Part shown: in pieces, positions 6,678 to 14,751 of the stretch
Layout of the letters: the number at the start of each line of letters is the position of its first letter
Numbering within the stretch: the stretch's first letter is position 1
DNA from: Bacillota bacterium
Lineage (GTDB): Bacteria > Bacillota > Sulfobacillia > Sulfobacillales > Sulfobacillaceae
NCBI GenBank assembly: GCA_021820485.1
Contig: JAKADO010000036.1
Coordinates: 1-32,028, forward strand
Length of the DNA: 32,028 nt
Reading direction: 5' to 3'
Translations under genes and position numbers: made by a program
Notes under the pieces: generated by a model
Told to the model about the DNA's origin: nothing
Seen by the model: only the letters and a program-made list of their open reading frames with translations
Databases searched by the model: none

Positions 6678-7954
6678 TCGCGAATCTTCCTTTCCACCGC
6701 ATCCCACACCTCGCTGCGCAGTTCCTGTACGGGAATGCTGTCGATAACCGGCGCCAAGAATCCATGCACGATCATCCGCTCCGCTTCCTCTTCGGTCAGT
6801 CCCCGGCTGGTGAGATAGAAGAGCGCAGCTCGGTCAACCGGCCCCGCGCTGGCGGCATGAGCCGCGTAGACGTCGCGCTCGTCAATCAGGAGAGAAGGGA
6901 TGGCATCGGCGCGAGCCTCATCCGACAGCATGAGTGTTTGCTCCCGCTGGCGACCGTCCGTCCCCTTGGCGCCCTTCTCAATTTGGGTCAGGCCCGTAAA
7001 CACGCTGCGCGAACGGTCCTTCATCACCCCGCGTGCCACCATGTCGCTGGTCGTATGGGGAGCATGGTGATAGCTCTTGGCGGTGTAATCCTGGTGCTGC
7101 TGCCCTGATCCAAAGAACACGGTAACGCTTTTGGTGAGGGCGCCTGGCTCGTTCAGGTGGGAGACGTGGTCGGATACCACCAATCCCGCGCCAAACTCCC
7201 CGATGTTCCACTCCAACGTGCCATCCTGAGCAATTTGCCCGGCGCGATGGATGAATCCTTCGACGCGCGAGGAGCATTGCTGGATGGCGCCGTATTGCAC
7301 TTTGGCACCCGCCCCGACCACAATCTCGGTGTGCTCCGACAGCAGCATTTTGTCTGCGCCATCTTCGCTCCTGAGGCGTTCCGTGATGATCACATGGGTC
7401 CCACGCTCACACACAATGAGGTTGCGGGTCAAGAGCGCCGGCAGCTGCTGGCTGGCTTCGCTTTCGATGGACACCTGAACGGTTTCGCGAAGGCCGGCAG
7501 GGACGTGAAGGTACACGCCATTTTGCCAGAGCGCGGCGGTCAGGGCGGTGACCTTGTCATCGGAATCTGGAATAATGCGGCCTAGGTGCTCTTGCACAGG
7601 GGCTTCGCCCAAGGACTCCGCCAGCGGCTTCAACACGAGCCCGCGGTCGGTGAGGGCCGAAGGGACAGAGAGAGCGACCACTTGGTTGTTCACCAGGTGA
7701 ATCTTCACTTCGCCGTCGGTGGCACGAAACACAGGTGCGGCGTGGTTTGACCCCGGGGGGGCGTTGAAGACGGGAATCTGGTCCAGCTTGCGCTTTTTGA
7801 GCGGGGTTCGGCTGAGTTTGGGCCAATCCAACGCGAAATATGCCTCTGCAGCGGTTAGCCGACGCTCCCGCATCCAGGCTGGTTCATGTTGGAAGCGCTG
7901 CTGGATGAGTTCTTTCAAGGTGTCATCGGAGGCAATGCTCACTATGTCTGCCAT
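6674..7954 (-). CDS. sufD: Fe-S cluster assembly protein SufD
   Basis: SufD is the SufB paralogue in the SufBC2D scaffold. The 426-residue protein is most diagnostic in its C-terminal half: YHHAPHTTSDMV carries the conserved His region, and [18 protein letters not shown] closes the beta-helix domain. The N-terminus (EPAWMRERRLTAAEAY) is typical of Gram-positive SufD. Two ATGs lie close together at 7960 and 7954. AGGAGGG directly abuts the first but is about 6 bases from the second, so I chose the second. It starts a few bases after the sufC stop. Confidence 0.95.
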   Translation of the reverse strand: MADIVSIASDDTLKELIQQRFQHEPAWMRERRLTAAEAYFALDWPKLSRTPLKKRKLDQIPVFNAPPGSNHAAPVFRATDGEVKIHLVNNQVVALSVPSALTDRGLVLKPLAESLGEAPVQEHLGRIIPDSDDKVTALTAALWQNGVYLHVPAGLRETVQVSIESEASQQLPALLTRNLIVCERGTHVIITERLRSEDGADKMLLSEHTEIVVGAGAKVQYGAIQQCSSRVEGFIHRAGQIAQDGTLEWNIGEFGAGLVVSDHVSHLNEPGALTKSVTVFFGSGQQHQDYTAKSYHHAPHTTSDMVARGVMKDRSRSVFTGLTQIEKGAKGTDGRQREQTLMLSDEARADAIPSLLIDERDVYAAHAASAGPVDRAALFYLTSRGLTEEEAERMIVHGFLAPVIDSIPVQELRSEVWDAVERKIRE

Positions 7955-7965
7955 ACTCATCCCTC

Positions 7966-8739
7966 CTAAGCCGGGTCGGCCGAATTCATCAGTTCCGACC
8001 GTACCCAGTCATAGCCTTTCTTGTCCAACTCCGTTGCAAGGCCCGCGTCTCCTGATTTGACAATGCGTCCATCCACCATAATGTGGACGAAGTCAGGATG
8101 GACGTAGTCCAAGATGCGCTGATAATGGGTGATGATGAGGGCGCCAAACTCTGGCCCTTTCAACGAGTTCACGCCTTTGCCGACGATTTTGATGGCGTCA
8201 ATGTCCAGACCCGAATCAATCTCGTCCAGAACGGCGATGCGAGGTTTGAGCATCAACATCTGCAAAATTTCGTTCCGCTTCTTTTCGCCTCCGGAAAATC
8301 CTTCATTCAAATACCGATTGGCGAATTTGGGATCCATGTCGAGGAAGCGCATGACTTCGTCCAACTGGTCGCGGAACTGCTTCAAAGGAATGTTGTTTCC
8401 TTCCCCGCGTCGGGCGTTGATGGCAGCCCGGAGGAAGTTGGCGGTAGTGACCCCGGATATCTCACTCGGGTACTGCATGGCCAGAAATAGGCCTTGCCGC
8501 GCTCGCTCATCGGGTTTCATGGGGATGACATCGCGGCCATCGAGACGAATCGTGCCGGCGGTAATGGTATAGCGCGGGTGGCCCATCAGGGTTTGCGCCA
8601 ATGACGTCTTGCCGGTGCCATTGGGCCCCATGACGGCGTGAATCTCGCCACCTTTGACACTCAGGTTGAGACCCTTCAAAATGGGTTTGTCTTCTATCTG
8701 CATGTGCAGGTCAGTAATTTCCAACACGGGTGTAGACAT
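7966..8739 (-). CDS. sufC: Fe-S cluster assembly ATPase SufC
   Basis: SufC is the cytosolic ABC-type ATPase that drives conformational change of the SufBCD scaffold. In 257 residues it shows Walker A GPNGTGKT (38-45), the ABC signature FSGGEKKR (about 148-155), Walker B IAVLDEIDSGLD (about 168-179) and the H-loop ITHYQRIL. It is the first gene of the operon. The frame is open 8 codons further upstream, but the ATG at 8739 has GAGGAGG 6 bases before it and starts as usual (MSTPVLEITDL). Confidence 0.97.
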   Translation of the reverse strand: MSTPVLEITDLHMQIEDKPILKGLNLSVKGGEIHAVMGPNGTGKTSLAQTLMGHPRYTITAGTIRLDGRDVIPMKPDERARQGLFLAMQYPSEISGVTTANFLRAAINARRGEGNNIPLKQFRDQLDEVMRFLDMDPKFANRYLNEGFSGGEKKRNEILQMLMLKPRIAVLDEIDSGLDIDAIKIVGKGVNSLKGPEFGALIITHYQRILDYVHPDFVHIMVDGRIVKSGDAGLATELDKKGYDWVRSELMNSADPA

Positions 8740-8765
8740 AGAGGCCTCCTCGTTCCGAGCCATTT

Positions 8766-8782
8766 CTGAGTAAAGTACTCAG
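8766..8782. promoter_or_regulatory. Candidate operator of the SUF operon (perfect inverted repeat)
   Basis: CTGAGTA-AAG-TACTCAG is a perfect 7-bp inverted repeat with a 3-base centre. It lies between the putative sufC promoter and its start codon, about 7-23 bases downstream of the expected transcription start. This is where a repressor such as an Rrf2/IscR-type or SufR-type regulator could act. The position and symmetry are seen; the regulator is inferred. Confidence 0.45.
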
Positions 8783-8795
8783 TATTCCTAACCCC

Positions 8796-8823
8796 AGTGT
8801 AGCGGTGTCAAACAAAATGTCAA
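8796..8823 (-). promoter_or_regulatory. Sigma-A-like promoter of the SUF operon
   Basis: On the minus strand a perfect TTGACA -35 box (8823 to 8818) is followed after 16 bases by TACACT (8801 to 8796). The expected start lies about 50 bases before the sufC ATG. A second TTGACA overlaps the spacer but lacks a good -10 partner. Confidence 0.55.
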
Positions 8824-8840
8824 CCAATCTTGTCTAGAAT

Positions 8841-8855
8841 ATCCCCGCAGGGGAT
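8841..8855. repeat. Second inverted repeat in the sufC/yqeG divergent region
   Basis: ATCCCC-GCA-GGGGAT forms a perfect 6-bp inverted repeat located upstream of the SUF -35 box and about 40 bases upstream of the yqeG -10 box. It may be an operator for either direction, but nothing more specific can be said from sequence. Confidence 0.35.
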
Positions 8856-8891
8856 TTTCCATCGACAATTTGCCGGGCCATAAATAGTTCC

Positions 8892-8900
8892 TGGTATACT
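8892..8900 (+). promoter_or_regulatory. Extended -10 promoter of the yqeG-aro operon
   Basis: TGGTATACT contains an extended -10 element (TGn followed by TATACT, one mismatch from TATAAT). No good -35 box is present at the usual distance, which extended -10 promoters can tolerate. It lies about 33 bases before the chosen yqeG start, and its existence argues that the ATG at 8909 is in the untranslated leader. Confidence 0.5.
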
Positions 8901-8932
8901 GACACAGAATGGTGGGGAAGGGAGCGAGCGCA

Positions 8933-9448
8933 GTGATCCAAATCCTTCAGCCGCAATTATTTGTCCAATCCATCTACGACATTGATTTGCCACGATTGAT
9001 CGACCGTGGCGTCAAGGGGCTCATTTTGGACCTCGACAACACGTTGGTCGGATGGAATCAACCCACCGCCTCTGATGAACTGATGCTCTGGCTGAGCCAA
9101 GTGCGCCAGCACCAGTTGAAAACCTGCATTGTCTCAAACAATCTGAGTGATCGCGTGGAGGCGTTCAGCCGCCATATTGGTGTCATGGCCATCGCGAAGG
9201 CCGCGAAGCCACGGCGCCGTGCGTTCCGCTTGGCGATGCGCAAAATGGGTACGCACCATCAGGAGACTGCTGTGGTGGGTGACCAGATTTTCACCGACAT
9301 TCTCGGCGGAAATCGGTTGCAATTGTTTACGATTTTAGTTAAGCCGATGAGCGAGCGGGAGTTCTGGACAACGCAAATGGTTCGACGCTTGGAAAAAATG
9401 GTCATGCCGGGACGTGCTCCGCTATCCATGTCCGACCGGCAGTCGTAG
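8933..9448 (+). CDS. yqeG: YqeG family HAD phosphatase
   Basis: This is a 171-residue HAD-superfamily IIIA hydrolase of the YqeG type; Bacillus YqeG is nearly the same length. Motif I is LDLDNTLVGW (nucleophile Asp33, acid/base Asp35), motif II IVSNN (about 66-70), the motif III Lys is in AKAAKP (about 89-92), and motif IV is VVGDQIFTDILGGN with Asp117 and Asp122. The physiological substrate is not established for the family. I chose the GTG at 8933 because AAGGGAG lies 9 bases before it. Bacillus places yqeH between yqeG and aroE; here aroE follows directly after 12 bases. Confidence 0.92.
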   Translation: MIQILQPQLFVQSIYDIDLPRLIDRGVKGLILDLDNTLVGWNQPTASDELMLWLSQVRQHQLKTCIVSNNLSDRVEAFSRHIGVMAIAKAAKPRRRAFRLAMRKMGTHHQETAVVGDQIFTDILGGNRLQLFTILVKPMSEREFWTTQMVRRLEKMVMPGRAPLSMSDRQS

Positions 9449-9460
9449 GGCATGCATTAA

Positions 9461-10249
9461 ATGGCCGAGGAACTTTCCCTTTATGCAGTCTTTGGGCATC
9501 CCATCGCTCACTCTCTCTCGCCGGTACTTCACAATGCCGCGTTTCAGTCGAGTGGATTGTCCGCCTTCTATCTCCCTGTCGACTGTCCACCTGCGGAACT
9601 CATGGAAAGGTTGGCGGCCTTTCGCTCCTTGGGGGGACGAGGCGTTAATTTGACGCGCCCTCTGAAAGAGACAGTAATTCCGTACCTGAGCGCAAAGAGC
9701 GACTGGGTGGATGAGTCGGGTGCAGCCAATACGCTTTGCTGGACCGATGAGGGGTGGGCGGGGGACAACACCGACTGCCAGGCGCTGTTCCGTCTCATCC
9801 GCCCGGCCGCGACGGGAGAAGCTGCACTGGTATTAGGATCAGGCGGGGCGGCTCGCGCCAGCGCGGCGGTCCTCAAAAGGCACGGTTACCGCGTTGTGGT
9901 CGCCGCGCGGCGGCCCAGGAATTGTGTCTGGGCTGACGAGACGATTGCTTGGCCCGAGCGGATTTCAGCCGGTGAGACTTGGGCCGTGGTAGTCAATGCC
10001 ACGCCGTTGGGCCAAATAGGGGAGCCTGAGGAAGGGGATTGGCCGCTCCCGTCCTCCAATGGGGTTGCGGTGGAATGGGTCTACCGGCCTCGGGCCACCG
10101 TCTTTGCCCGTCAGGCTCAGGGAGCTGGCCGATTGGTGGTGGACGGGCTCACGCTACTGATTGAGCAGGCGGCCTTGGCCTGGGAGGTGTGGTTCGACCA
10201 AGTCGGACCGCGCCACGTGATGTGGGAGGCGGTGCGGTCGTGGGCGTAG
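9461..10249 (+). CDS. aroE: Shikimate dehydrogenase
   Basis: AroE reduces 3-dehydroshikimate to shikimate with NADPH, the fourth step of the chorismate pathway. The 262-residue protein keeps the substrate-binding Ser pair in HSLSP (18 and 20), catalytic Lys69 in NLTRPLKE, catalytic Asp105 in GDNTDC and the nucleotide-binding loop LGSGGA (about 125-130). The usual His next to the catalytic Lys (PHKE) is Leu here (PLKE). No strong ribosome-binding site precedes the ATG, so it may depend on coupling to yqeG. Confidence 0.94.
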   Translation: MAEELSLYAVFGHPIAHSLSPVLHNAAFQSSGLSAFYLPVDCPPAELMERLAAFRSLGGRGVNLTRPLKETVIPYLSAKSDWVDESGAANTLCWTDEGWAGDNTDCQALFRLIRPAATGEAALVLGSGGAARASAAVLKRHGYRVVVAARRPRNCVWADETIAWPERISAGETWAVVVNATPLGQIGEPEEGDWPLPSSNGVAVEWVYRPRATVFARQAQGAGRLVVDGLTLLIEQAALAWEVWFDQVGPRHVMWEAVRSWA

Positions 10250-10818
10250 CCCTGATTGTGCCGGCCTTCTGGGCGGCGGTGGTCTATCTGGCGGCCCCCT
10301 GGTGGGGCGCAGAAGCTTCCCGGTGGGACCGCAGGGTCGCGGCGGTGTTGACGGTGGCGATTGGCGGGGGGCTTGCCTTGGCCTTGGGGAAGGCATCGAC
10401 CTGGGGCGTACTGCTAGTAGGAATTCTGGCCGTGGTCGCGGTCGTCGACCGGCGCCATCGCATCATTCCCAATCGGTTGGTGGTGGCGGCGGGCCTCTGG
10501 GCCATTGGCGAGCGGATTGCCGCGCATCACTGGCTGAACGCGACCATCCTTGCTGTGGCGATTTTTCTCTTCTATTTTATGGTTCATGTGGTGACCCATG
10601 GAGGATTAGGCATGGGGGATGTCAAATTTGCAACAATGCTGGCCTTTGCGCTGGGGTATCCCGCTGGTCTTGTCAGTATGGTGGCGGGCATTTGGGGAGC
10701 TGGGATATACGCTGTCTTTCTCTTGGTGGCTCGGCGGCGCGGCCGGGCCGACGCTATGGCATTGGGGCCGTTTTTGGCGTTCGGCGGCTTGATTGGTTTG
10801 CTGGATTTGCTGCACTAA
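10240..10818 (+). CDS. Type A24 prepilin-peptidase-like membrane protease (short form)
   Basis: This is a polytopic membrane protein of about 192 residues with both catalytic aspartates of the A24 aspartic protease family: Asp70 in VDRRHRIIPN and Asp127 in GGLGMGDVKF (GxGD motif). About six hydrophobic segments are visible. The cysteine-rich N-terminal methyltransferase domain of full-length PilD/ComC is missing, so it resembles the short TadV/CpaA-like form. It would cleave leader peptides of type IV pilin-like proteins, but no pilin gene is in this window. The GTG start overlaps the end of aroE and has GGGAGG 11 bases before it; the exact start is uncertain. It is embedded in the shikimate operon. 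Confidence 0.82.
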   Translation: MGVALIVPAFWAAVVYLAAPWWGAEASRWDRRVAAVLTVAIGGGLALALGKASTWGVLLVGILAVVAVVDRRHRIIPNRLVVAAGLWAIGERIAAHHWLNATILAVAIFLFYFMVHVVTHGGLGMGDVKFATMLAFALGYPAGLVSMVAGIWGAGIYAVFLLVARRRGRADAMALGPFLAFGGLIGLLDLLH

Positions 10819-10842
10819 CTTCAACGAGATGGAGGCATGGCA

Positions 10843-12000
10843 ATGGAGCGCTGGCGCTTTATCACTGCCGGAGAGTCGCATGGGCCGGGATTGGTTGGGA
10901 TTGTGGAAGGAGTGCCTGCCGGGGTTCCGTTGTCCCGCGAGGTCATCAACGAGGACTTGGCCCGACGGCAGAAAGGATATGGCCGTGGAGGCCGCATGGC
11001 CATTGAGCGAGACCAAGTGGAAATTTGGGGTGGAGTGCGCCATGGGCACACACTGGGAAGCCCTGTCGCGTTGACGGTGGCCAATCGGGATTACCAGAAC
11101 TGGCGGGAATCCATGTCTCCCGATCCCGGAAGCCCAGACCGGGTTGTGACACGGCCGCGGCCCGGTCACGCGGATTTGGTCGGCGGAATCAAGTATGGGC
11201 ATCGCGACCTTCGCAATGTACTGGAGCGTGCGTCCGCCCGCGAGACCACCATGCGAGTCGCGACGGGGGCGGTGGCCCGTGCTTTCCTGCGCTCTTTGGG
11301 CGTGGAGGTGTACGGTCATGTGGTCAGCATTGGGGACGTGCATGCCGACCCCCGCGATTGGCGTCTGGAGGACATTCGGCGGGCAGAGGATTCCCCGGTG
11401 CGGGTGGTGGACGAAGCGGTTGCCCAAGGCATGATGCGGGCGATTGATGCGGCTAAGGAGTCTGGGGATACCCTGGGAGGGACGTTCGAGGTGGTGGCTT
11501 TTGGTCTGCCGGTTGGCCTCGGAAGCTATGTGCAGTGGCATCGGCGTCTCGAGGCGCGGTTGGGCGCGGCGCTGTTGTCCATTCCCGCGATGAAGGCGGT
11601 CGAGGTGGGAACCGGCTTCGATCAGGCGGAACGGCAGGGGTCCGAGGTCCACGATGCCATTTGGTGGGATGCAGAAACGGGATTTACGCGGCGCAGCAAT
11701 CGAGCTGGCGGACTGGAGGGCGGCATCACGACCGGAATGCCTCTGAAGGTGCGCGTGGGTATGAAGCCGTTGTCGACATTGATGTCGCCATTGGGGTCCT
11801 TTGACATCGAAAGCAAGGAGCCGTTTCTAGCCACGGTCGAGCGGTCCGACGTGACGGCTGTGCCCGCGGCGGTGACCATTGGGGAAGCTATGGTGATGCA
11901 CGTGCTGGCAGACGCCCTGTTAGAGAAGTTTGGCGGTGACAGCTTGTCGGAAATTCGGTCGCGGGTGCACGAGTGGGAGCGGCATGTCCGAACCTATTAA
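10843..12000 (+). CDS. aroC: Chorismate synthase
   Basis: AroC makes chorismate from 5-enolpyruvylshikimate 3-phosphate and needs reduced FMN. The 385-residue protein shows the N-terminal signature TAGESHGPGL, the segment RHGHTLGSPVAL, GHADLVGGIKYGHRD with YGHRDLRNVLERASARET, and the late motif RSNRAGGLEGGITTGMP. All conserved regions are present. Two ATGs are 6 bases apart; GGAGG is 7 bases from the second and only 1 from the first, so I chose the second. The enzyme for the preceding step (AroA) is not in the window. Confidence 0.96.
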   Translation: MERWRFITAGESHGPGLVGIVEGVPAGVPLSREVINEDLARRQKGYGRGGRMAIERDQVEIWGGVRHGHTLGSPVALTVANRDYQNWRESMSPDPGSPDRVVTRPRPGHADLVGGIKYGHRDLRNVLERASARETTMRVATGAVARAFLRSLGVEVYGHVVSIGDVHADPRDWRLEDIRRAEDSPVRVVDEAVAQGMMRAIDAAKESGDTLGGTFEVVAFGLPVGLGSYVQWHRRLEARLGAALLSIPAMKAVEVGTGFDQAERQGSEVHDAIWWDAETGFTRRSNRAGGLEGGITTGMPLKVRVGMKPLSTLMSPLGSFDIESKEPFLATVERSDVTAVPAAVTIGEAMVMHVLADALLEKFGGDSLSEIRSRVHEWERHVRTY

Positions 12001-12502
12001 AGCGTTGGCGCTCATTGGGATGATGGGGTCTGGAAAGTCGACGTTGGCACGGGAGATTGGAAGCGCCACAGGATGGCCCTGGTTAGATCTGGACCGAGAA
12101 GTGGAACGGCGGGCGGGACGCTCCATAGAGGAGATCTTTCGGATGGAAGACGAGGTCGGGTTCCGCCGCTGGGAGCACGAGACACTGGAGTGGGTGGTGG
12201 CACATGTTGCCGGACCATATGTGCTGGCGACCGGTGGCGGCACTCCGGCGGGACCGGGGAATCGCTCGGTCCTCAGGAGCCACTTTCGCGTGGCTTGGGT
12301 CGACGCGTCGTGCGAGACCCTTTATCACCGCGCGTTGGGACCGGATCGTCCTCTACTGCAGAAGGGACCAGAATTCTTTGATAGGTTGTGTGCGGAGCGA
12401 CGGTCAGTCTATGCGGATCTCGCCGAGCTGCGGGTGGACGTCGAGACCGCTTCGCCCGCGGACGTAGCCCAAAATATTGTCGCGTGGTGGAAGGGATTAT
12501 GA
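11984..12502 (+). CDS. aroK: Shikimate kinase
   Basis: AroK phosphorylates shikimate at the 3-hydroxyl with ATP. In 172 residues it has the Walker A loop GMMGSGKST (12-20), the shikimate-binding pair DLD (35-37), Arg61/62 in GFRRWE, GGGT (84-87) and the lid Arg122 in DRPLL. The ATG lies inside the end of aroC (17-base overlap) with GGGAG before it, and the stop overlaps aroB as ATGA. The frame is open further upstream, but that part is only aroC read in another frame. Confidence 0.95.
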   Translation: MSEPIKALALIGMMGSGKSTLAREIGSATGWPWLDLDREVERRAGRSIEEIFRMEDEVGFRRWEHETLEWVVAHVAGPYVLATGGGTPAGPGNRSVLRSHFRVAWVDASCETLYHRALGPDRPLLQKGPEFFDRLCAERRSVYADLAELRVDVETASPADVAQNIVAWWKGL

Positions 12503-13569
12503 TGGACAACACATCGCAGAAGCCGGACATGGTGATCCAAAGCCGTCAGGATACGCGCTCACGGGTCGTGATAGGCGGACAATGGGCCGAATTGCTGGCG
12601 TCTCTGGGACCGCGTCTCCTCCTGGTGGCAGATGCACGTCTCGACCCATGGATAGAGGTGGTCGGGCCGGCCATTGGCGCCCAGTCGGTCTTGCGTTTGC
12701 CCATCAGTGAAGCGCAGAAGACGCTCGCCACCGTGCAGCAAGTTTATGCTTGGCTGGGCGGGGTGGGGGCGACCCGCGACACGGTGGTGGTGGCGATGGG
12801 CGGCGGGGTCCTGACGGATTTGGTGGGCTACGCTGCGGCAACCTACCTCCGGGGCATCACTTGGGCGGCCCTGCCCACGTCTCTTTTAGCGCAAGTCGAC
12901 GCGGCCATCGGGGGCAAGGTTGGGGTGAACACGGATTGGGGAAAGAACTTGGTGGGAGCCTTTCATTTGCCGGCGGTGGTCGCGGTGGACAGCCAATTTC
13001 TGACGACCCTGCCGCGTCGGGAATGGCGCACAGGGTTGGGAGAAGTCATGAAATCGGCGCTCATCCATGGCGGTTGGTTGTATGAGCGTCTGGGCCACCT
13101 GGAGCTTCCGCCGCCTGGGGAGGTAGGGGAGTGGGAACCCGTGGTCGCCGAGACTGCGTCCATCAAGGTCGAGGTTGTGAACCGCGATCTCTATGAAGAC
13201 GGACCGCGAATGTTTCTCAACTTTGGCCATACCGTTGGGCACGCGTTGGAAAATCTGCTGGGCTACGGGGTTTTGACCCATGGGGAGGCTGTAGGCCTGG
13301 GAAGTCTGGTGGCTCTCAGGCTGTCCGAAGAGTACCTACATCTGTCACCGCAGGTTCGCGAGACGGTGCGGCGTTGGATGGCGTCATGGGGCCTTCCTCT
13401 AACACTTCCGCGGGTGGACTTTGAGGAGCTCTGGGAACGGCTTACCCGTGACAAAAAGGCCCGCGTTCGCGGGCTGACATGGGTATTGCTTCACGAGGTT
13501 GGTGCGCCGCGATTGGTCCAAGATGTGCGGCCGGAATCGGTCCAAAGGGCGCTGGCGGAATTGTCGTAG
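12499..13569 (+). CDS. aroB: 3-Dehydroquinate synthase
   Basis: AroB cyclises DAHP to 3-dehydroquinate using NAD+ and a divalent metal, the second step of the shikimate pathway. The 356-residue protein has the NAD-binding GGGVLTDLVGYAAATYLRG (101-119), GGKVGVNTDWGKNLVGAF, and metal ligands Glu182 (TGLGEVMK), His244 (NFGHTVGH) and His261 (THGEAV). The start ATG overlaps the aroK stop and is preceded by GGAAGGG. It is the last gene of the yqeG-aro operon. No hairpin terminator is visible before the gcv promoter. Confidence 0.95.
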   Translation: MMDNTSQKPDMVIQSRQDTRSRVVIGGQWAELLASLGPRLLLVADARLDPWIEVVGPAIGAQSVLRLPISEAQKTLATVQQVYAWLGGVGATRDTVVVAMGGGVLTDLVGYAAATYLRGITWAALPTSLLAQVDAAIGGKVGVNTDWGKNLVGAFHLPAVVAVDSQFLTTLPRREWRTGLGEVMKSALIHGGWLYERLGHLELPPPGEVGEWEPVVAETASIKVEVVNRDLYEDGPRMFLNFGHTVGHALENLLGYGVLTHGEAVGLGSLVALRLSEEYLHLSPQVRETVRRWMASWGLPLTLPRVDFEELWERLTRDKKARVRGLTWVLLHEVGAPRLVQDVRPESVQRALAELS

Positions 13570-13576
13570 GCCAGCA

Positions 13577-13605
13577 TTGTAACCACCCTGGCAAGGCGCT
13601 ATCAT
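13577..13605 (+). promoter_or_regulatory. Sigma-A-like promoter of the gcv operon
   Basis: TTGTAA and TATCAT are separated by 17 bases. The -10 box covers the ATG at 13604, so that ATG could not be in a transcript from this promoter. This supports the downstream GTG as the gcvT start. No room remains for a glycine riboswitch. Confidence 0.45.
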
Positions 13606-13633
13606 GAACCAGGAAGATGAAAGGGGTGTTCCA

Positions 13634-14731
13634 GTGCGGGAAACGCCGCTGACTGACTGGCATCGCCGACATGGTGCCAAAATGATGGAGTTTGGTGGAT
13701 TTTTGATGCCTATTGAGTATGGGGCGGGCATTATTGAGGAACATCAGACAGTGCGGCAAGCTGTCGGTCTATTTGATGTGAGCCACATGGGGGAGTTTTT
13801 GGTGTCCGGCCCTGCGGCCGCCAAGTTTTTGGACTATCTGGTCACGAACCAGCCGTCCTCTCTTGAACTGGGCCAGGCACTGTATACACCGATGTGCTAT
13901 CCCGACGGTGGAACAGTGGATGACCTCCTGATATACCGACTGGAGGAGTCGCAGTTCATGCTGGTTGTCAATGCCGGGAACATTGACAAGGACTGGGAGT
14001 GGGTAAGCCGTGAAAAAGCCGCATGGCCCGGGGTCGCGCTGAGCCAACAGAGCGAAGAGATGGGACTGATTGCTGTCCAAGGGCCTGGCGCGGAGGCCTT
14101 GCTTCAGCCATTAGTGGATTGGAACCTGTCGGAGCTCCCATACTATCACGCTCGGGAGGCTGCCATGATGGGCGGCCGGGTGCTGGTGTCGCGGACCGGA
14201 TACACCGGCGAGGACGGGTTTGAGTTGTACACGCCGAAGGACCTCGTGTCTGACTTGTGGGAACATTTGGTCGCCAGAGGCGGCAGGCCAGTCGGTCTCG
14301 GAGCGCGCGACACGCTCCGTCTGGAGGCGCGCCTGCCCTTGTACGATCATGAGCTCACAGCGGAGATCACGCCCCTAGAGGCGGGACTGGGTCCCTTTGT
14401 CAAGTGGGACAAGGGGGACTTCATCGGCCGCGATGCGTTGGCCACTCAGAAGGCAGCCGGCCTCAAACGGCGTCTGGTCGGCTTGGAAGTTCAAGCAGGG
14501 ATCGCCAGAAGCGGGTATCCGGTGGTGGCGGGACCGGAGAACGTCCCCGTGGGCGTGGTGACGTCCGGAACCAAGTCTCCGACCCTCAACCGCGCCATTG
14601 CCTTGGCCCTGGTCCATCCGGATTGGGCGAAGGTCGGCACCGCCCTGAAGGTGCAGGTGCGGGGGCGAGAGATTCCCGCCCTCGTGGTGAAAACGCCGTT
14701 TTACAAGCGTGCATCCAAGAGTTCGCATTAA
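13634..14731 (+). CDS. gcvT: Glycine cleavage system T protein (aminomethyltransferase)
   Basis: GcvT transfers the one-carbon unit from the aminomethyl-lipoyl H protein to tetrahydrofolate and releases ammonia. The 365-residue protein matches the family throughout: MMEFGGFLMPIEY, GLFDVSHMGEF, YPDGGTVDDLLIYR, NAGNIDKD, SRTGYTGEDGFELY, LGARDTLRLEA and the C-terminal VKTPFYKR. I prefer the GTG at 13634, which has AAAGGGG 7 bases upstream and starts like other GcvT proteins (RETPLTDWH). The ATG at 13604 has no good ribosome-binding site and overlaps a -10 box. It is the first gene of gcvT-gcvH-gcvPA-gcvPB-glyA-aroQ. Confidence 0.95.
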   Translation: MRETPLTDWHRRHGAKMMEFGGFLMPIEYGAGIIEEHQTVRQAVGLFDVSHMGEFLVSGPAAAKFLDYLVTNQPSSLELGQALYTPMCYPDGGTVDDLLIYRLEESQFMLVVNAGNIDKDWEWVSREKAAWPGVALSQQSEEMGLIAVQGPGAEALLQPLVDWNLSELPYYHAREAAMMGGRVLVSRTGYTGEDGFELYTPKDLVSDLWEHLVARGGRPVGLGARDTLRLEARLPLYDHELTAEITPLEAGLGPFVKWDKGDFIGRDALATQKAAGLKRRLVGLEVQAGIARSGYPVVAGPENVPVGVVTSGTKSPTLNRAIALALVHPDWAKVGTALKVQVRGREIPALVVKTPFYKRASKSSH

Positions 14732-14751
14732 CTCCGAAGAGAGGGATCGAG

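Noticed and set aside
8909-8932. ATG at 8909 as the yqeG start
   Set aside because: No Shine-Dalgarno before it, only 8 bases after the -10 box, and the extra residues do not match the family; the GTG at 8933 does.
10606-11652. 348-codon minus-strand open frame opposite the A24 gene and aroC
   Set aside because: It is a shadow of a GC-rich coding strand; the plus strand encodes conserved chorismate synthase throughout.
13570-13633. Glycine riboswitch before gcvT
   Set aside because: Only about 64 bases separate aroB and gcvT, too few for the tandem aptamers, and no aptamer core sequence is seen.
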